Source: an uncultured Spirochaetota bacterium (GTDB lineage Bacteria; Spirochaetota; UBA4802; UBA5550). From it: a stretch of DNA of 64,000 bases. Position numbers and translations under genes: made by a program. Numbering within the stretch: the stretch's first letter is position 1; each line of letters begins with the position of its first letter. The DNA lies in NCBI GenBank assembly GCA_937872225.1, contig CALMRZ010000024.1:1-64000 (forward strand). Reading direction: 5' to 3'. Under the pieces are notes generated by a model. It saw only the letters and a program-made list of their open reading frames with translations. It searched no databases and was not told the DNA's origin. Below, piece after piece: positions 45,201 through 54,069 of this stretch.

Positions 45201-48146
45201 GTCCTTTCGTCTCAATCTCATGATACGGGGATGGCGTCTTACCATCACATGGACATGGACCTTCCCCGTGCCCTCAAGGGTCTGCACGGTTATCTCCATG
45301 ACAGGTTCAGGGATATATCCGTTGGTCCCTGCGCCGAATCCCTTGCCGCCCCGGCGGGTGAAGCGGCCCTTATCGCTGATATCCCCGAATCGACCCGGCC
45401 AGATATTGAAGCCGGAATCGCGCTCCTTGAAAAAAACTTCGTGATCAAGCGCCTTTTCTCCCCGGTCAAAACCGTGGCAATGTTTCTGCTGGAGTCGCCC
45501 GATGCCCAATCCGGCCGTTCATACATGGCCTACTCTTCCGCCGATTACGCGCATTATGCGGGCAGGGGCGACGCGCTGGAGTCGGCCTTTACCGAGGCCG
45601 CGCAGGTGGTCCAGCTCTACCAGCAGATCGAAAAGTGCGACACCGCCTGGGTGGAAATCATCGTGCGGGGCAGGTCCCTTGGGTGGGAGGGCGACGAAAA
45701 CACGATTTCCTACAAGGAACTCAAGGACCTCTGCACGTCATCGATCAATATCGTCAGGGACGGCGCTTCCATCAGGGGCATCATCACCATGGACATGCAG
45801 ATGCCCTGTTCGGGAGAGGTCCGCACCCGGAGCCTGATTTTTTACCGCAGCAACGACTCCGTGCAGTTCGATCTCCTTATCCCCTCGGACCGCAACAACC
45901 CCTACCATGCGAAAGAAGAAGTCAACGCGCCCGACCAGCGTCTCTTCGATATAGGCAAATGGCCCATCGAGGTCTGGGCCGGCGAGTGCTTTGACCGGGG
46001 ATCGGCACGGGAAATCCGGATACCGTCCATCGACGACATGAGTGAAGGGCCGGCGCGGGAGCTGCAGATCATCAACAGGCCCGTGGGCGCGAAAATATTC
46101 CAGGGCACCATCGGCGGCGCTCCCGCCTGCTTCTACATGAAGGATTCCCGGGTCAGCGGCGGCTCCACCGGGAGCCGCGAGGGCCTCAAATACATTGCCG
46201 CTGCGTACCTGTCATACCTGAAAGACTGGCCCCTGTACGTGTGGAACGACAGCGCCGGAGCCAACATCATGGAGGGGGTCATTTCCCTTAACCGCGGCGC
46301 CGAAGGATTCATGATGAACACGCTCCTCACCGAACGGAGCGGAGCGCAGGCCTTCAGCAACTATGTTGAAAATACGGCCGACGCCGACCTGGTAAAACTC
46401 TTCCGTGAACTCGACACGGAATTCGGCCTTGTCCGGGGCGATCTTGACAGGCCCCACCGCTCGTTTCAGCTCACCGCCGTGGGGATCGGCTCGTCGGCCG
46501 GTCTCGACGTGTACGGTTCCAGCCAGGCCTCCATCCAGATACTCCTGGACTCCGAGGAATCGTACCGAGTCCTGACCGGCTCAAAGGTGGTACACACGGT
46601 CATCGGCGAGGATATAACCAATTACGACATCGGCGGCGCCAAGATCCTGGGGACCTGGACCGGCATCGTTGACATCGTGGCCTGCGACAAACTCCACCTG
46701 GCGCACTGCATCGGCAAGGTACAGCGTATATTCTGCACGCCGTCCCGGGCTCCCTCCATTGCGAGAAAAGTAAAAGAGGCCCCGCTTTATGACAAGGCCT
46801 CCGGCCCGATCGTGTTCAATGAATCGGACATACGGGCCACTGTTGACGACGGCGAGTTCTGGCCCTTCAAGGAGAATTATTATGCCGCCGAAGCCCTCAT
46901 CGGCGGCTTTGCCAGGCTCGGAGGTAGGCGCGTACTCATCATGGGACCGCGAACCCATTCGGGCCTCCGTTCCCTGGCCAGCATCATCAAGGCGCGGGAA
47001 CTCCTGAGGACCGCGTACCGGACCGGCTCTCACCAGGTTCTCATACTGGGCAAGAAGTGGCACCAGACGCCGGACATCCATGAGAACATACAGATGCGCC
47101 CACGCATGGATTTCATCAATACCCTGCAGAAAAAATCGGGCCTGAAAATTCACATCATCACCCATCCCGAGGGGCTCAAATGCTTTGACATCAACAGCGC
47201 CGCTGACGCCATCATCTGCCTCAAAAACCCTGCTTCACCGCAGTCGGAAACCGTTTTCACCGAGAAGAACGCGGCATTCCTGGCCGGGTCCCTCGCCGAG
47301 GCCTTTGACCTGGCGCACCGGCTTATTTCCATGATCGATCCCCTCGATGTGCCGGCGCCCTTCGCGGCTCCCGCGACGGAGCCGTCCATACCGGACGACC
47401 CGGCGGAGCCCTATGATATCATCGGGTCGGTCATAGCCCATGCCTTCGACCAGGGGACCTTCCTCGAATTCTACCGCGACATGAACAACCCCGTCACGGG
47501 ACCGAACCTGATCACCGGCCTTGCCGGCCTGGAAGGACGCACGGTCGGCATCATAGCGGACCAGCCCCTCATTAAGGGCGGCGGGGCCGATGCCATCGGC
47601 ACGGAGAAATTCCGCGTCTTCACGGAGTTTCTGAATTTGCACCGGATACCGCTTATCATGCTCTCCAATTCATCGGGGTTCGTACCGGGATCCCAGCAGG
47701 AGCGCCACCGGATCCAGGCCATCGGCGCCGAATCCCTCGATACGAATATCCTAGGGACAATCCCGGTCGTGAGCGTGGTGCTGAACCAGAACTACGGCGG
47801 CAGGCTCATCCATGCCTTCAACAAATTCCTGAGGCCCGGCATCGTGTACCTGGCCCTTGAACAGGCGATCATGGCGGTCATTGGCGTTGACGCCGCCTTT
47901 GACCTGCTGTTCGGGAAAAAGTACGGCCGCCTCATGGATAAAGGCGAAACCGAGCGGGCCGAGGACCTGAGGAAAAGCTTCGTGGCCACCTATCTCGACA
48001 GGGCCCGGGCGTCCCAGGACGGTCTGGAATCAAACCTGGTCGACTGGACGATCCCCTCGGTGAAGGAATTACGGCGCCACCTGGTCACGGGGCTGGAACT
48101 GGCGGCACAAAGATGCGCCGGGGCCTTTGGCAAAAAAGAAGGGTGA
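42282..48146 (+). CDS. Multidomain acetyl/propionyl-CoA carboxylase-type protein (BC-BCCP-CT on one chain)
   Basis: 1954 residues. Residues ~42-500 are biotin carboxylase: VVVANRGEIAKRFF, ATP-grasp KPCSGGGGKGIY, EMNTRLQVEYAVTD. Residues ~655-735 are the biotin carrier; LSSMKMETAI carries the biotinyl Lys at 689. Residues ~740-1270 form a helical middle region comparable in placement to the central domain of eukaryotic ACC. Residues ~1275-1600 and ~1720-1945 are the N- and C-terminal carboxyltransferase halves (WNDSAGANIMEGVISL; IADQPLIKGGGADAIGTEKFRVF, NSSGFVPGSQQERHRI). It probably makes malonyl-CoA. QVEY replaces the usual QVEH. No Shine-Dalgarno precedes the ATG; a start at 42393 is possible. 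Confidence 0.93.
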   Translation: MDAISINTGIDEALAMLHELNPNISGSRKSDNSVPTGMRRHRLQKVVVANRGEIAKRFFLALHEEGIPSVAVVTDPDRGQSWYEFADEVIFIGDQDHYASIAVIIAVAILVKANAIYSGYGFLSENMDFVLAVESMAELRGHEIIFMGPSHETISMVGDKMNARSLARLHDIPLFESSDVIRNGDFETAAKEAARIGYPVMVKPCSGGGGKGIYPAADEAELSAAAASAARIGLNLYHDPSFYLEKFISKPVHIEVQIFNGWALGIRKCAVQRRNQKIIEESGHAFLSDHVALSLLAAAEKIAELSGYSRGAGAGTVEFLIDTETGKFGFMEMNTRLQVEYAVTDQSLGIDIAKWQILFFDGREHEITGLDKLKNRVSENDHSIECRIYAEEPENDYLPSPGTIIELDLPTFNGIRCDFGFMEGDTILPMYDPMIGKLIAHGSTRKEAIIRLERALQELYINGVKTNIPQLLRIVRHPAFLQGDYTNNLLKEHAALNYSGGAAEPDLPDDRRFLKHVVFGAFTEHLLMLQQAVKEFIVIAALGNIAEVPSASDTPSRYTLEYRGRRYVLEFIQTAIDSFYAIVNGAYNGEIVLTSMNDRCDDILLIFGSRSYRVRVNRHGGLIDLRMKDESNKINYYRIRVIPEGYSDDQRIRRIMSPFQGSFVSFCRDLSVGDTVEADEQLLILSSMKMETAIVSPARGRLVYLIEDGDSSRLQVARTPGGRIIGRSIQEGELLAAVEIESGEGAAAGGPAPDEGAGIGIFRPSSIIENLLRGTIDGGERESRETRFSSAVELIYAAVQGYIYQPPIIDFLEELLKNFSSDLDSSELTDKTLDLMNAIIIHYINIKKLFSPVVSNEGLSFQEELGLHIAGREENLDASTRPFEQLLKTLFEAYGIPRWEGRSEMRQMTRQYVFVLFKRAYQFCLERTDAIKTIVHIISGIRRPGRNMFMTLARLMEHEQAERDDSLLKFIKRVLSSQSHDTGMASYHHMDMDLPRALKGLHGYLHDRFRDISVGPCAESLAAPAGEAALIADIPESTRPDIEAGIALLEKNFVIKRLFSPVKTVAMFLLESPDAQSGRSYMAYSSADYAHYAGRGDALESAFTEAAQVVQLYQQIEKCDTAWVEIIVRGRSLGWEGDENTISYKELKDLCTSSINIVRDGASIRGIITMDMQMPCSGEVRTRSLIFYRSNDSVQFDLLIPSDRNNPYHAKEEVNAPDQRLFDIGKWPIEVWAGECFDRGSAREIRIPSIDDMSEGPARELQIINRPVGAKIFQGTIGGAPACFYMKDSRVSGGSTGSREGLKYIAAAYLSYLKDWPLYVWNDSAGANIMEGVISLNRGAEGFMMNTLLTERSGAQAFSNYVENTADADLVKLFRELDTEFGLVRGDLDRPHRSFQLTAVGIGSSAGLDVYGSSQASIQILLDSEESYRVLTGSKVVHTVIGEDITNYDIGGAKILGTWTGIVDIVACDKLHLAHCIGKVQRIFCTPSRAPSIARKVKEAPLYDKASGPIVFNESDIRATVDDGEFWPFKENYYAAEALIGGFARLGGRRVLIMGPRTHSGLRSLASIIKARELLRTAYRTGSHQVLILGKKWHQTPDIHENIQMRPRMDFINTLQKKSGLKIHIITHPEGLKCFDINSAADAIICLKNPASPQSETVFTEKNAAFLAGSLAEAFDLAHRLISMIDPLDVPAPFAAPATEPSIPDDPAEPYDIIGSVIAHAFDQGTFLEFYRDMNNPVTGPNLITGLAGLEGRTVGIIADQPLIKGGGADAIGTEKFRVFTEFLNLHRIPLIMLSNSSGFVPGSQQERHRIQAIGAESLDTNILGTIPVVSVVLNQNYGGRLIHAFNKFLRPGIVYLALEQAIMAVIGVDAAFDLLFGKKYGRLMDKGETERAEDLRKSFVATYLDRARASQDGLESNLVDWTIPSVKELRRHLVTGLELAAQRCAGAFGKKEG

Positions 48147-48156
48147 GCGGGCACCC

Positions 48157-48516
48157 CTACCCGATCAATTCATCGATTCGGTCCCGGGTCACGCGCTCCC
48201 ACTCCGGGTCACTGAACCGGCCGCCATTCCTCTGGAAATAAACAATGTCAAAGGATTCCCTGTAATGGTCCAGCTTTGAGCCCCGGTCCGGGTTATGCTC
48301 AATGAACAACAGTTTTTCCGGATCAAGGCTGAATTCCCTGACAATGATGTCCGCCAGTTTCGTGTTGAATTCGGTCACAGACGTCCCCGGGTTCTCTTCG
48401 AAGAGCTCGGTGACGATGACGATGTGACGGTCCTGTTTTTTCACGACCTTGAGACCGCACCGGGACGGGGCGTCCCAGCGGCCCTTGAAGTCAAAGATTT
48501 GGTCAATGTAGTTCAT
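48157..48516 (-). CDS. Hypothetical cytoplasmic protein
   Basis: 119 residues. No signal or membrane span. Readable motifs are HIVIVTELFEENPGTSVTEFNTKLADIIVREF and FIEHNPDRGSKLDHYRESFDIVYFQRNGGRF, then DPEWERVTRDRIDELIG. This pattern occurs in small proteins of unknown function that I cannot name. It is convergent with the carboxylase gene (10 bases) and divergent from the ABC transporter operon. Confidence 0.75.
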   Translation of the reverse strand: MNYIDQIFDFKGRWDAPSRCGLKVVKKQDRHIVIVTELFEENPGTSVTEFNTKLADIIVREFSLDPEKLLFIEHNPDRGSKLDHYRESFDIVYFQRNGGRFSDPEWERVTRDRIDELIG

Positions 48517-48754
48517 GTTTCATCTCTGGCTGTTTCGAAAAAAACATACGGTGCTTTTTTTTCAATATTTTTTTTAATAATCAAAAATTATTACGGTCTC
48601 CTCTCCCATGTGCTGCCGAGACCATACGACGCTCACCGTCAGCCAGTCATCCCGCGGTATTTTGAATTTGAGTTGACAGTTGCTTTCAGTTTGTTGTACG
48701 TTTTTAAAAACGGCCGTGAAAGTCCGACACCCGGGGAGGGGTCCCGTCCATCAC

Positions 48755-49678
48755 ATGATAAAGATAGAGCGTCTGCACAAAGCGTATGATGATGTTACCG
48801 CCCTGGACGGAATTGACCTATGCATCAGCGAGGGATCGATAACGGGCCTCCTTGGTCCCAACGGGGCCGGTAAAACGACCCTCGTGTCTATCCTGACAGG
48901 GATAATAAAAAAAAACAGCGGCAAGGTAACCATACAGGGTTTCGACCTGGACAACGATCTTGGCGGGATACAATCGATTACCGGCATGGTCCCCCAGACG
49001 CTTGCCATCTATCCCCTGCTGACATCCTACGAAAACCTTGAATACTTCGGCGCCCTCTACGGCCTCAGGGGCAGTAAATTGAGGGAACGCATTGATTTCT
49101 CAATCGAGGTCGCGTCCCTCAAGCCATTTCTGCACAGACGCGCCGGGAAATGTTCCGGCGGCATGCAGCGAAGGCTGAATCTCGCCATCGGGATGCTGAA
49201 TGATCCGAAAATACTGTACCTTGACGAGCCCACCGTGGGGGTCGACGCCCAGTCCCGGCAATACATGCTGGACATGATACGCAGCATTAATATCGAGCGT
49301 CACACGACCATCATCTATACCTCCCATTACATTACCGAGATCGAACAGATATCTGACGAAATCGTCATGATCGATAACGGCAAAATCATTCTGAGCGGAA
49401 AAAAAGAAGAGATATTATCCGCCAGTGACACCCTGGCTATTCATGCAAAAGTGCCGGACGTTGCCATTCTTGAGCAGATAAAAAACGTACCCGGCGTGAC
49501 TATAGTGGCAGACACTGTCTATATTGACCGCAATGAACATCTCAGCAACAACATCATTCAAGCCATTACATTGCTGCGGGATAATAATATCAATATAACC
49601 AATATTCAATTCAGCGGCAACAGGCTGGAAGAGCTCTATCTGCATCTTACCAGCGCCAGCCTGAGGGATGACCAATGA
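48755..49678 (+). CDS. ABC transporter ATP-binding protein
   Basis: 307 residues from the ATG at 48755 (GGGGAGGGG upstream). Walker A GPNGAGKTT, signature CSGGMQRRLNLA, Walker B ILYLDEPTVGVD and the H-loop SHYITE are intact. The ~80-residue C-terminal extension is typical of CcmA/DrrA-type exporters. It powers the ABC-2 permease encoded next (4-base overlap). It is the first gene of the six-gene ketosynthase operon; TTGACA at 48673 is a possible -35 box. It probably exports the product of the operon. Confidence 0.95.
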   Translation: MIKIERLHKAYDDVTALDGIDLCISEGSITGLLGPNGAGKTTLVSILTGIIKKNSGKVTIQGFDLDNDLGGIQSITGMVPQTLAIYPLLTSYENLEYFGALYGLRGSKLRERIDFSIEVASLKPFLHRRAGKCSGGMQRRLNLAIGMLNDPKILYLDEPTVGVDAQSRQYMLDMIRSINIERHTTIIYTSHYITEIEQISDEIVMIDNGKIILSGKKEEILSASDTLAIHAKVPDVAILEQIKNVPGVTIVADTVYIDRNEHLSNNIIQAITLLRDNNINITNIQFSGNRLEELYLHLTSASLRDDQ

Positions 49679-50889
49679 ACAGACTATTGTATATAATTAA
49701 GAAAGAAATTACCGAGTTAACCCGCGACATACAAACGTACGTGCTGCTGATTGTGATGCCGTCGGCCTTCATCCTGGTCATGTCCCTGTCAATGCAGGCA
49801 TTGTTTCAATCCAATCAGAACTTCACCGTCAATACAATCGTTGCCGACAACAGTAACAGCAATGAATCGAAGCGATTTATTGACGCATTGCGGAAAATTG
49901 AAAATCTTTCCATCACTGAACCGGCAACCAGCCTTACCCACGAAGCCGTCTCCGGTAATGTTCAATCTGGCCGATATAAATTCGGCCTGGTTATCAACCC
50001 GTCCTTTTCCCAATATGTTAAAGACATAAAGACTGGACCTGATACGACACCCGTGACCCTCCATATCGATCCGTCAATGCAGACATCTGTCCAGATCGGC
50101 CTAACCCAGCAGATGGAACAGCAGCTTATTATTTTAAGGCTCAATGCTTTTTATGACAATTACGCCGCGGTTCTGGCATATGCCGGTTTCTCAAGAAGCA
50201 GCATCGTCCCCTCTGAAAAGGGCGTTATAAAGACCGAATTTGTGTATAAGGACAGCAGTGAGTCGATCAAGCCAAACGCGGCCCAGCAGAGCGTGCCGGC
50301 ATGGCTTGTTTTCTCAATGTATTTTATCACCATTCCCATCGCCCTGGTGTTCCACACCGAAAAGAGCAATGGAACATATCAGCGCATCCGAAGCATCAAT
50401 ATTCGAAGCCATTATCTTATAGCCGGCAAGATGGTGTCCTATTACATACTCAGCATGATACAGGTCGTCGCGATGCTCTGCGTCGGCCGCTACGTGGTTC
50501 CACTCCTGGGAGGCGACACCATCCAGTTTGGCAATTCTTACTTCGGTCTTTTCGTTATCGCGTCCTGCACATCGGTCAATGCCATTTCCTATGGACTTCT
50601 GGTGTCTTCTTTTTCAAAAAACACCCAGATGGCCGGGGCCATGGGAGCTGTCCTCGTTATCATTTTTGCCGCCATCGGCGGCATCATGGTGCCTAAATTC
50701 ATCATGCCGAAAAACCTTCAGCTGCTTACGAATATATCACCCCTTTCTTGGGGAATGGAGGGGTTCCTTGATATCATGCTCCGGAAAGGGTCTCTCATTG
50801 ACATCATCCCGGAATGCCTGCTCCTCCTCGGGGCAGGATTGCTTATGCTTTGTATTACCGGACTAATCTTAAGAAAAAAAATATATTAA
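49675..50889 (+). CDS. ABC-2 type permease
   Basis: 404 residues. One N-terminal membrane helix (YVLLIVMPSAFILVMSLSMQALF) is followed by a ~180-residue periplasmic domain, then five C-terminal helices (WLVFSMYFITIPIALVFH, MVSYYILSMIQVVAMLCVG, AGAMGAVLVIIFAAIGGIMVP, CLLLLGAGLLMLCITGLIL and one more). This is the YhhJ/YbhR-type architecture of ABC-2 exporters. The start overlaps the ATPase stop (ATGA). The ACP gene begins 13 bases downstream. Confidence 0.94.
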   Translation: MNRLLYIIKKEITELTRDIQTYVLLIVMPSAFILVMSLSMQALFQSNQNFTVNTIVADNSNSNESKRFIDALRKIENLSITEPATSLTHEAVSGNVQSGRYKFGLVINPSFSQYVKDIKTGPDTTPVTLHIDPSMQTSVQIGLTQQMEQQLIILRLNAFYDNYAAVLAYAGFSRSSIVPSEKGVIKTEFVYKDSSESIKPNAAQQSVPAWLVFSMYFITIPIALVFHTEKSNGTYQRIRSINIRSHYLIAGKMVSYYILSMIQVVAMLCVGRYVVPLLGGDTIQFGNSYFGLFVIASCTSVNAISYGLLVSSFSKNTQMAGAMGAVLVIIFAAIGGIMVPKFIMPKNLQLLTNISPLSWGMEGFLDIMLRKGSLIDIIPECLLLLGAGLLMLCITGLILRKKIY

Positions 50890-50902
50890 GAAAAGGACAG
50901 CC

Positions 50903-51169
50903 ATGAAAGGATCACTGGATGAAAGACTCAAAACAGAATTAAAGGAACTGATCATCGCTGAGTGCGACCTGGACATCGGCACGGACGAAATCGGCGATGA
51001 CGACACACTTTTCGGGTCGGATTCCCCCATCGGCCTTGACTCGGTCGATGCCCTGCAAATTTCCATTGCCGTGCAGAACAAGTACGGCGTGGTCATCACC
51101 GACAGCAAGGTTCTGAGAAGGGTAATGAAAACCATCAATACCTTCGCAGATTACATTCAGCCGGAGTGA
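50903..51169 (+). CDS. Acyl carrier protein
   Basis: 88 residues. The phosphopantetheine attachment Ser47 lies in IGLDSVDALQI, as in acyl carrier proteins. The acidic helices II-III follow (VDALQISIAVQNKYGVVITD). The stretch DDDTLFGSDSPIGLDS is typical of specialised ACPs in polyene or polyketide loci. It sits between the exporter and the ketosynthase with 1-13 base gaps, so it carries the growing or finished acyl chain of this pathway rather than serving bulk fatty acid synthesis. Confidence 0.95.
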   Translation: MKGSLDERLKTELKELIIAECDLDIGTDEIGDDDTLFGSDSPIGLDSVDALQISIAVQNKYGVVITDSKVLRRVMKTINTFADYIQPE

Positions 51170-51170
51170 C

Positions 51171-52334
51171 ATGGCCATGGAAAAGGTATTCATACGCGGA
51201 TCGGCAGTCACCTGTTCCCTGGGCCATGATATGGACGACATCATCGCCCGCGTTAAACGCAAGGAATGCATGACGACCAGCCTTCCGATCCGCATCGCGT
51301 CGCTGGATTACACGCGGCCCTATTATCGCATTCCCGGCGGTGAGGAACGGAACAAGGACCTGGAAGGCTATTTTTACGATGTGCTTCACAATACAGTTTC
51401 CCGGGCCATCGACGATTCCGGCCTCTCCGCAGAAGAGATTCGTCAAAGCGCTCTGTTTTTCGGCTCAACTTCAATAGACATGCCCATGTTCGAGACAACC
51501 TACCGCCGTGACGGTGAAAACGGCACAAAGAGGCTTTCCTACGAGTCCCCGGGATACGGCAAAATCGCCGCCATTGTCGCCGAACGATTCAATGTCAGCG
51601 GGCCTTGCTACACCTTCACCACCGCCTGCACCTCCAGCGCGAACTGCCTTCTCTATGCCTCGTCCATGATCAGGACGGGGCAAATCGAGCGGGCGATAGT
51701 AATCGGGTATGACCTCTTCAACGAGGTCGGCTTCTACGGCTTCGAGTCGATGAAGCTCATCGAACCCTTCGCCTATAAGCCCTTTGACAAGAACAGGATC
51801 GGCATAATCATGGGTGAAGGATGCGGTGCCGTGGTTCTGGACGGAAAGCGGGGCGTGGACCATGGATTCCGCTTCCTCGGCGGTTCCAATGCCTGTGACA
51901 CCTTCAACGTCACCACCCACAACATAGAGGGAGATGACATCGCCTTCGTGATCGGGGACGCCCTGAAAAACAGCGGCCTGACCATCCATGACATTGACGC
52001 GGTAAAGGCCCACGCGACCGGGAGCCCCGCCAACGACATCACGGAATTCAACGGCATGAGAAAAGCCTTCGGCGATTCACTGCCCCCCTTTACCGGGATC
52101 AAGCCCTTTATCGGCCACACCGTTGGGGCTTGCGGTGTGATCGAACTCATCATAATAACAGAGTGCGTCAACCGCGGGTTTTTCCCTGCCACCCCGGGGT
52201 TCGAGCAGGTTGATGAGGAAATAAACGCCCGCCCCATTACTGAAGCCCTGGACATGTCCAGGGGCACCGTCATGCTTAATTACTTCGGCTTCGGCGGTAA
52301 CTGCACATCGTATATAATCACCAACAAGGAATGA
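51171..52334 (+). CDS. Beta-ketoacyl-ACP synthase (catalytically complete)
   Basis: 387 residues, FabF-like thiolase fold. The active-site triad is complete: C153 in TFTTACTSSANC, H282 in VKAHATGSPANDITE and H317 in IKPFIGHTVGACG. FGFGGNCTSYII at the end is the usual glycine-rich motif. It condenses an acyl group with malonyl-ACP. It starts 1 base after the ACP stop and precedes a Cys-less partner, the arrangement of KS-CLF pairs in type II polyketide and aryl polyene systems. It is slightly short (FabF ~410 residues). Confidence 0.95.
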   Translation: MAMEKVFIRGSAVTCSLGHDMDDIIARVKRKECMTTSLPIRIASLDYTRPYYRIPGGEERNKDLEGYFYDVLHNTVSRAIDDSGLSAEEIRQSALFFGSTSIDMPMFETTYRRDGENGTKRLSYESPGYGKIAAIVAERFNVSGPCYTFTTACTSSANCLLYASSMIRTGQIERAIVIGYDLFNEVGFYGFESMKLIEPFAYKPFDKNRIGIIMGEGCGAVVLDGKRGVDHGFRFLGGSNACDTFNVTTHNIEGDDIAFVIGDALKNSGLTIHDIDAVKAHATGSPANDITEFNGMRKAFGDSLPPFTGIKPFIGHTVGACGVIELIIITECVNRGFFPATPGFEQVDEEINARPITEALDMSRGTVMLNYFGFGGNCTSYIITNKE

Positions 52335-52339
52335 TCATC

Positions 52340-53209
52340 ATGTATGTCCATGCCGTTTCACCATTCATCTGCGATCCCTTAGACAATATTGACGGTTTGA
52401 AGGCGGACCTGAAAAACTACACCGACTTCTTTTTCCGCAGAGTGAACAAGTTTATCCTCCTCTCCCTCATGGGGGTGCACCGCTGCGTCCATGGAAAGGA
52501 GATTGATAAATCCATTGCCGTGTATCTTGCCACGGAGAACGGCAATCTGGGCGACACGGAAAACGTCCTGCACCAGATGTACCGGGAGAACTCCTTCCCC
52601 AAGCCCTTCAACTTCATCAACACCATGAGCAATACAGCTTCTTTTTATGTGGCGCAGAGCCTGAAATCCCTGGGAAGAAGCATCACAGTCTCGAGTAAAA
52701 ACGTTTCCTTTGAACGGGCCTTGGAGCTTGCGATGGTTGACTTCAAGCAGGGCCAGGTCAAAGAGGCCCTGGTGGGGGGCGTTGACGAAGCAGTACTATC
52801 CCGGGAATATTTTATGGAGAAATACGATCAAGCCTATCATGATGTCAAGCTGGTGGAAGGAAGCGGATGGCTTTACCTTACCGCTGACGCGGCAGGGGCT
52901 CTGGGAAAAGTGGATGACGTGCGAACCTTCGAGGACCGGGATGAAGCCATCAAATGGACACACGACAATGCAGGGACCGGCTTCACTATCGCCTTCGGGA
53001 TACTCATGACGCCGCAGGAAAAGGAGATATGGAAGAAGGCCTGCACCCCGAAGGAGGAGCTTGATTATATCGGCATGAACGGTTTTTATGATACCGCCGC
53101 CGCTTTCGCGGTAAGCACATTCTTTGGGACATGCAAAGAGAATGCCCTGGTTCACATAAACAGGAACACCCAGGGTCAGTATGTAATCATTTTATGCAGC
53201 AGGGGATGA
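52340..53209 (+). CDS. Ketosynthase-like protein lacking the active-site Cys (chain-length-factor-like)
   Basis: 289 residues. It resembles the N-terminal half of ketosynthases: AVYLATENGNLGDTENVL, PKPFNFINTMSNTASFYVAQSL and ALVGGVDEAVLS. The nucleophile region reads NTMSNTAS, with no Cys, and the second-half His motifs are not recognisable. This is what is expected of a chain-length factor or structural partner of the KS encoded just upstream. I chose the ATG at 52340 because AAGGA is 8 bases before it; the ATG at 52331 overlaps the KS stop but has no room for a ribosome-binding site. Confidence 0.82.
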   Translation: MYVHAVSPFICDPLDNIDGLKADLKNYTDFFFRRVNKFILLSLMGVHRCVHGKEIDKSIAVYLATENGNLGDTENVLHQMYRENSFPKPFNFINTMSNTASFYVAQSLKSLGRSITVSSKNVSFERALELAMVDFKQGQVKEALVGGVDEAVLSREYFMEKYDQAYHDVKLVEGSGWLYLTADAAGALGKVDDVRTFEDRDEAIKWTHDNAGTGFTIAFGILMTPQEKEIWKKACTPKEELDYIGMNGFYDTAAAFAVSTFFGTCKENALVHINRNTQGQYVIILCSRG

Positions 53210-53213
53210 TATA

Positions 53214-54026
53214 ATGGGACGCCTCATTTCACGCGGAGAAGGACGCACCGCCCTTATAACCGGCGCATCGAGCGGCATCGGAGCCGCCTTCGCAGACCGC
53301 CTGGCCGGGAAAGGCTTCAATTGCATCCTGGTGGCGCGCCGCACCGATGCAATGAAAGAGCTCGCGCGGCATCTAGAGGACACGCACCACGTTTCCGTCA
53401 ATGTGCTGACTGCCGATCTATCAACCGACGCCGGCATAGCAGCGGTTGAACGGCGCATCAGCGATGATTCCTCAATCGACGTACTGGTGAACGCCGCAGG
53501 ATTCGGCATGCGCGGCATGTTCGCGGAAACTGATCCCCGGAAAATTGAATCGATGATAATCCTTCACGCCCTGGCGACGGCCCGTCTCTGTCGCGCGGCA
53601 CTTCCCGCGATGATACGGAACCGGCGCGGATGGATTATCAACGTTTCATCGATGGGTGCCTATTTCACCGCGCCTCACTACGTGACTTACTCGGCGACGA
53701 AGTCATTCATCACCATGCTTACCCGGGGACTCCGCTCCGAGTTGGTCGGCACCGGAGTGCGGGTACAGGCCCTCAGCCCCGGCCTCACCCGCAGCGAATT
53801 TCTCTTTACCGATGAATTCAGGGACATCAATTACAACAATATACCGTTCTTCTTCTGGATGTCGGCCGACACCGTGGCACGCAAGTCCCTCGCGGCACTT
53901 CGATGGAACCGGGCTGTCGTGGTACCCGGGCTGGGCAACAAGCTGTGGGTGATCTACATGAAACTGCCCGTCATCGGACCGTTGTTCCAGTGGATGATGG
54001 GCCGCCTCGCCGGTGCCTCGTATTAA
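53214..54026 (+). CDS. Short-chain dehydrogenase/reductase
   Basis: 270 residues, classical SDR. Cofactor motif TGASSGIGAAFA, NAAGFGM (the NNAG equivalent), Ser in NVSSMGAYF and the catalytic YSATK are all there. The C-terminal ~40 residues are hydrophobic (LWVIYMKLPVIGPLFQWMMGRL), as in membrane-associated SDRs acting on lipids. The arginine-containing RRTDA after beta-2 favours NADPH. It ends the operon; it probably reduces the 3-keto group formed by the KS. The start is 4 bases after the preceding stop. Confidence 0.93.
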   Translation: MGRLISRGEGRTALITGASSGIGAAFADRLAGKGFNCILVARRTDAMKELARHLEDTHHVSVNVLTADLSTDAGIAAVERRISDDSSIDVLVNAAGFGMRGMFAETDPRKIESMIILHALATARLCRAALPAMIRNRRGWIINVSSMGAYFTAPHYVTYSATKSFITMLTRGLRSELVGTGVRVQALSPGLTRSEFLFTDEFRDINYNNIPFFFWMSADTVARKSLAALRWNRAVVVPGLGNKLWVIYMKLPVIGPLFQWMMGRLAGASY

Positions 54027-54069
54027 TCAGACCGCGCTGAGCGCCGGAGATGCAGGAAAGATGACTATA

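Noticed and set aside
48755-54026. Aryl polyene cluster
   Set aside because: No dehydratase, second KS, MMPL exporter, LolA-like carrier or CoA ligase is present; the BtrH-like genes and ABC-2 exporter do not belong to that class.
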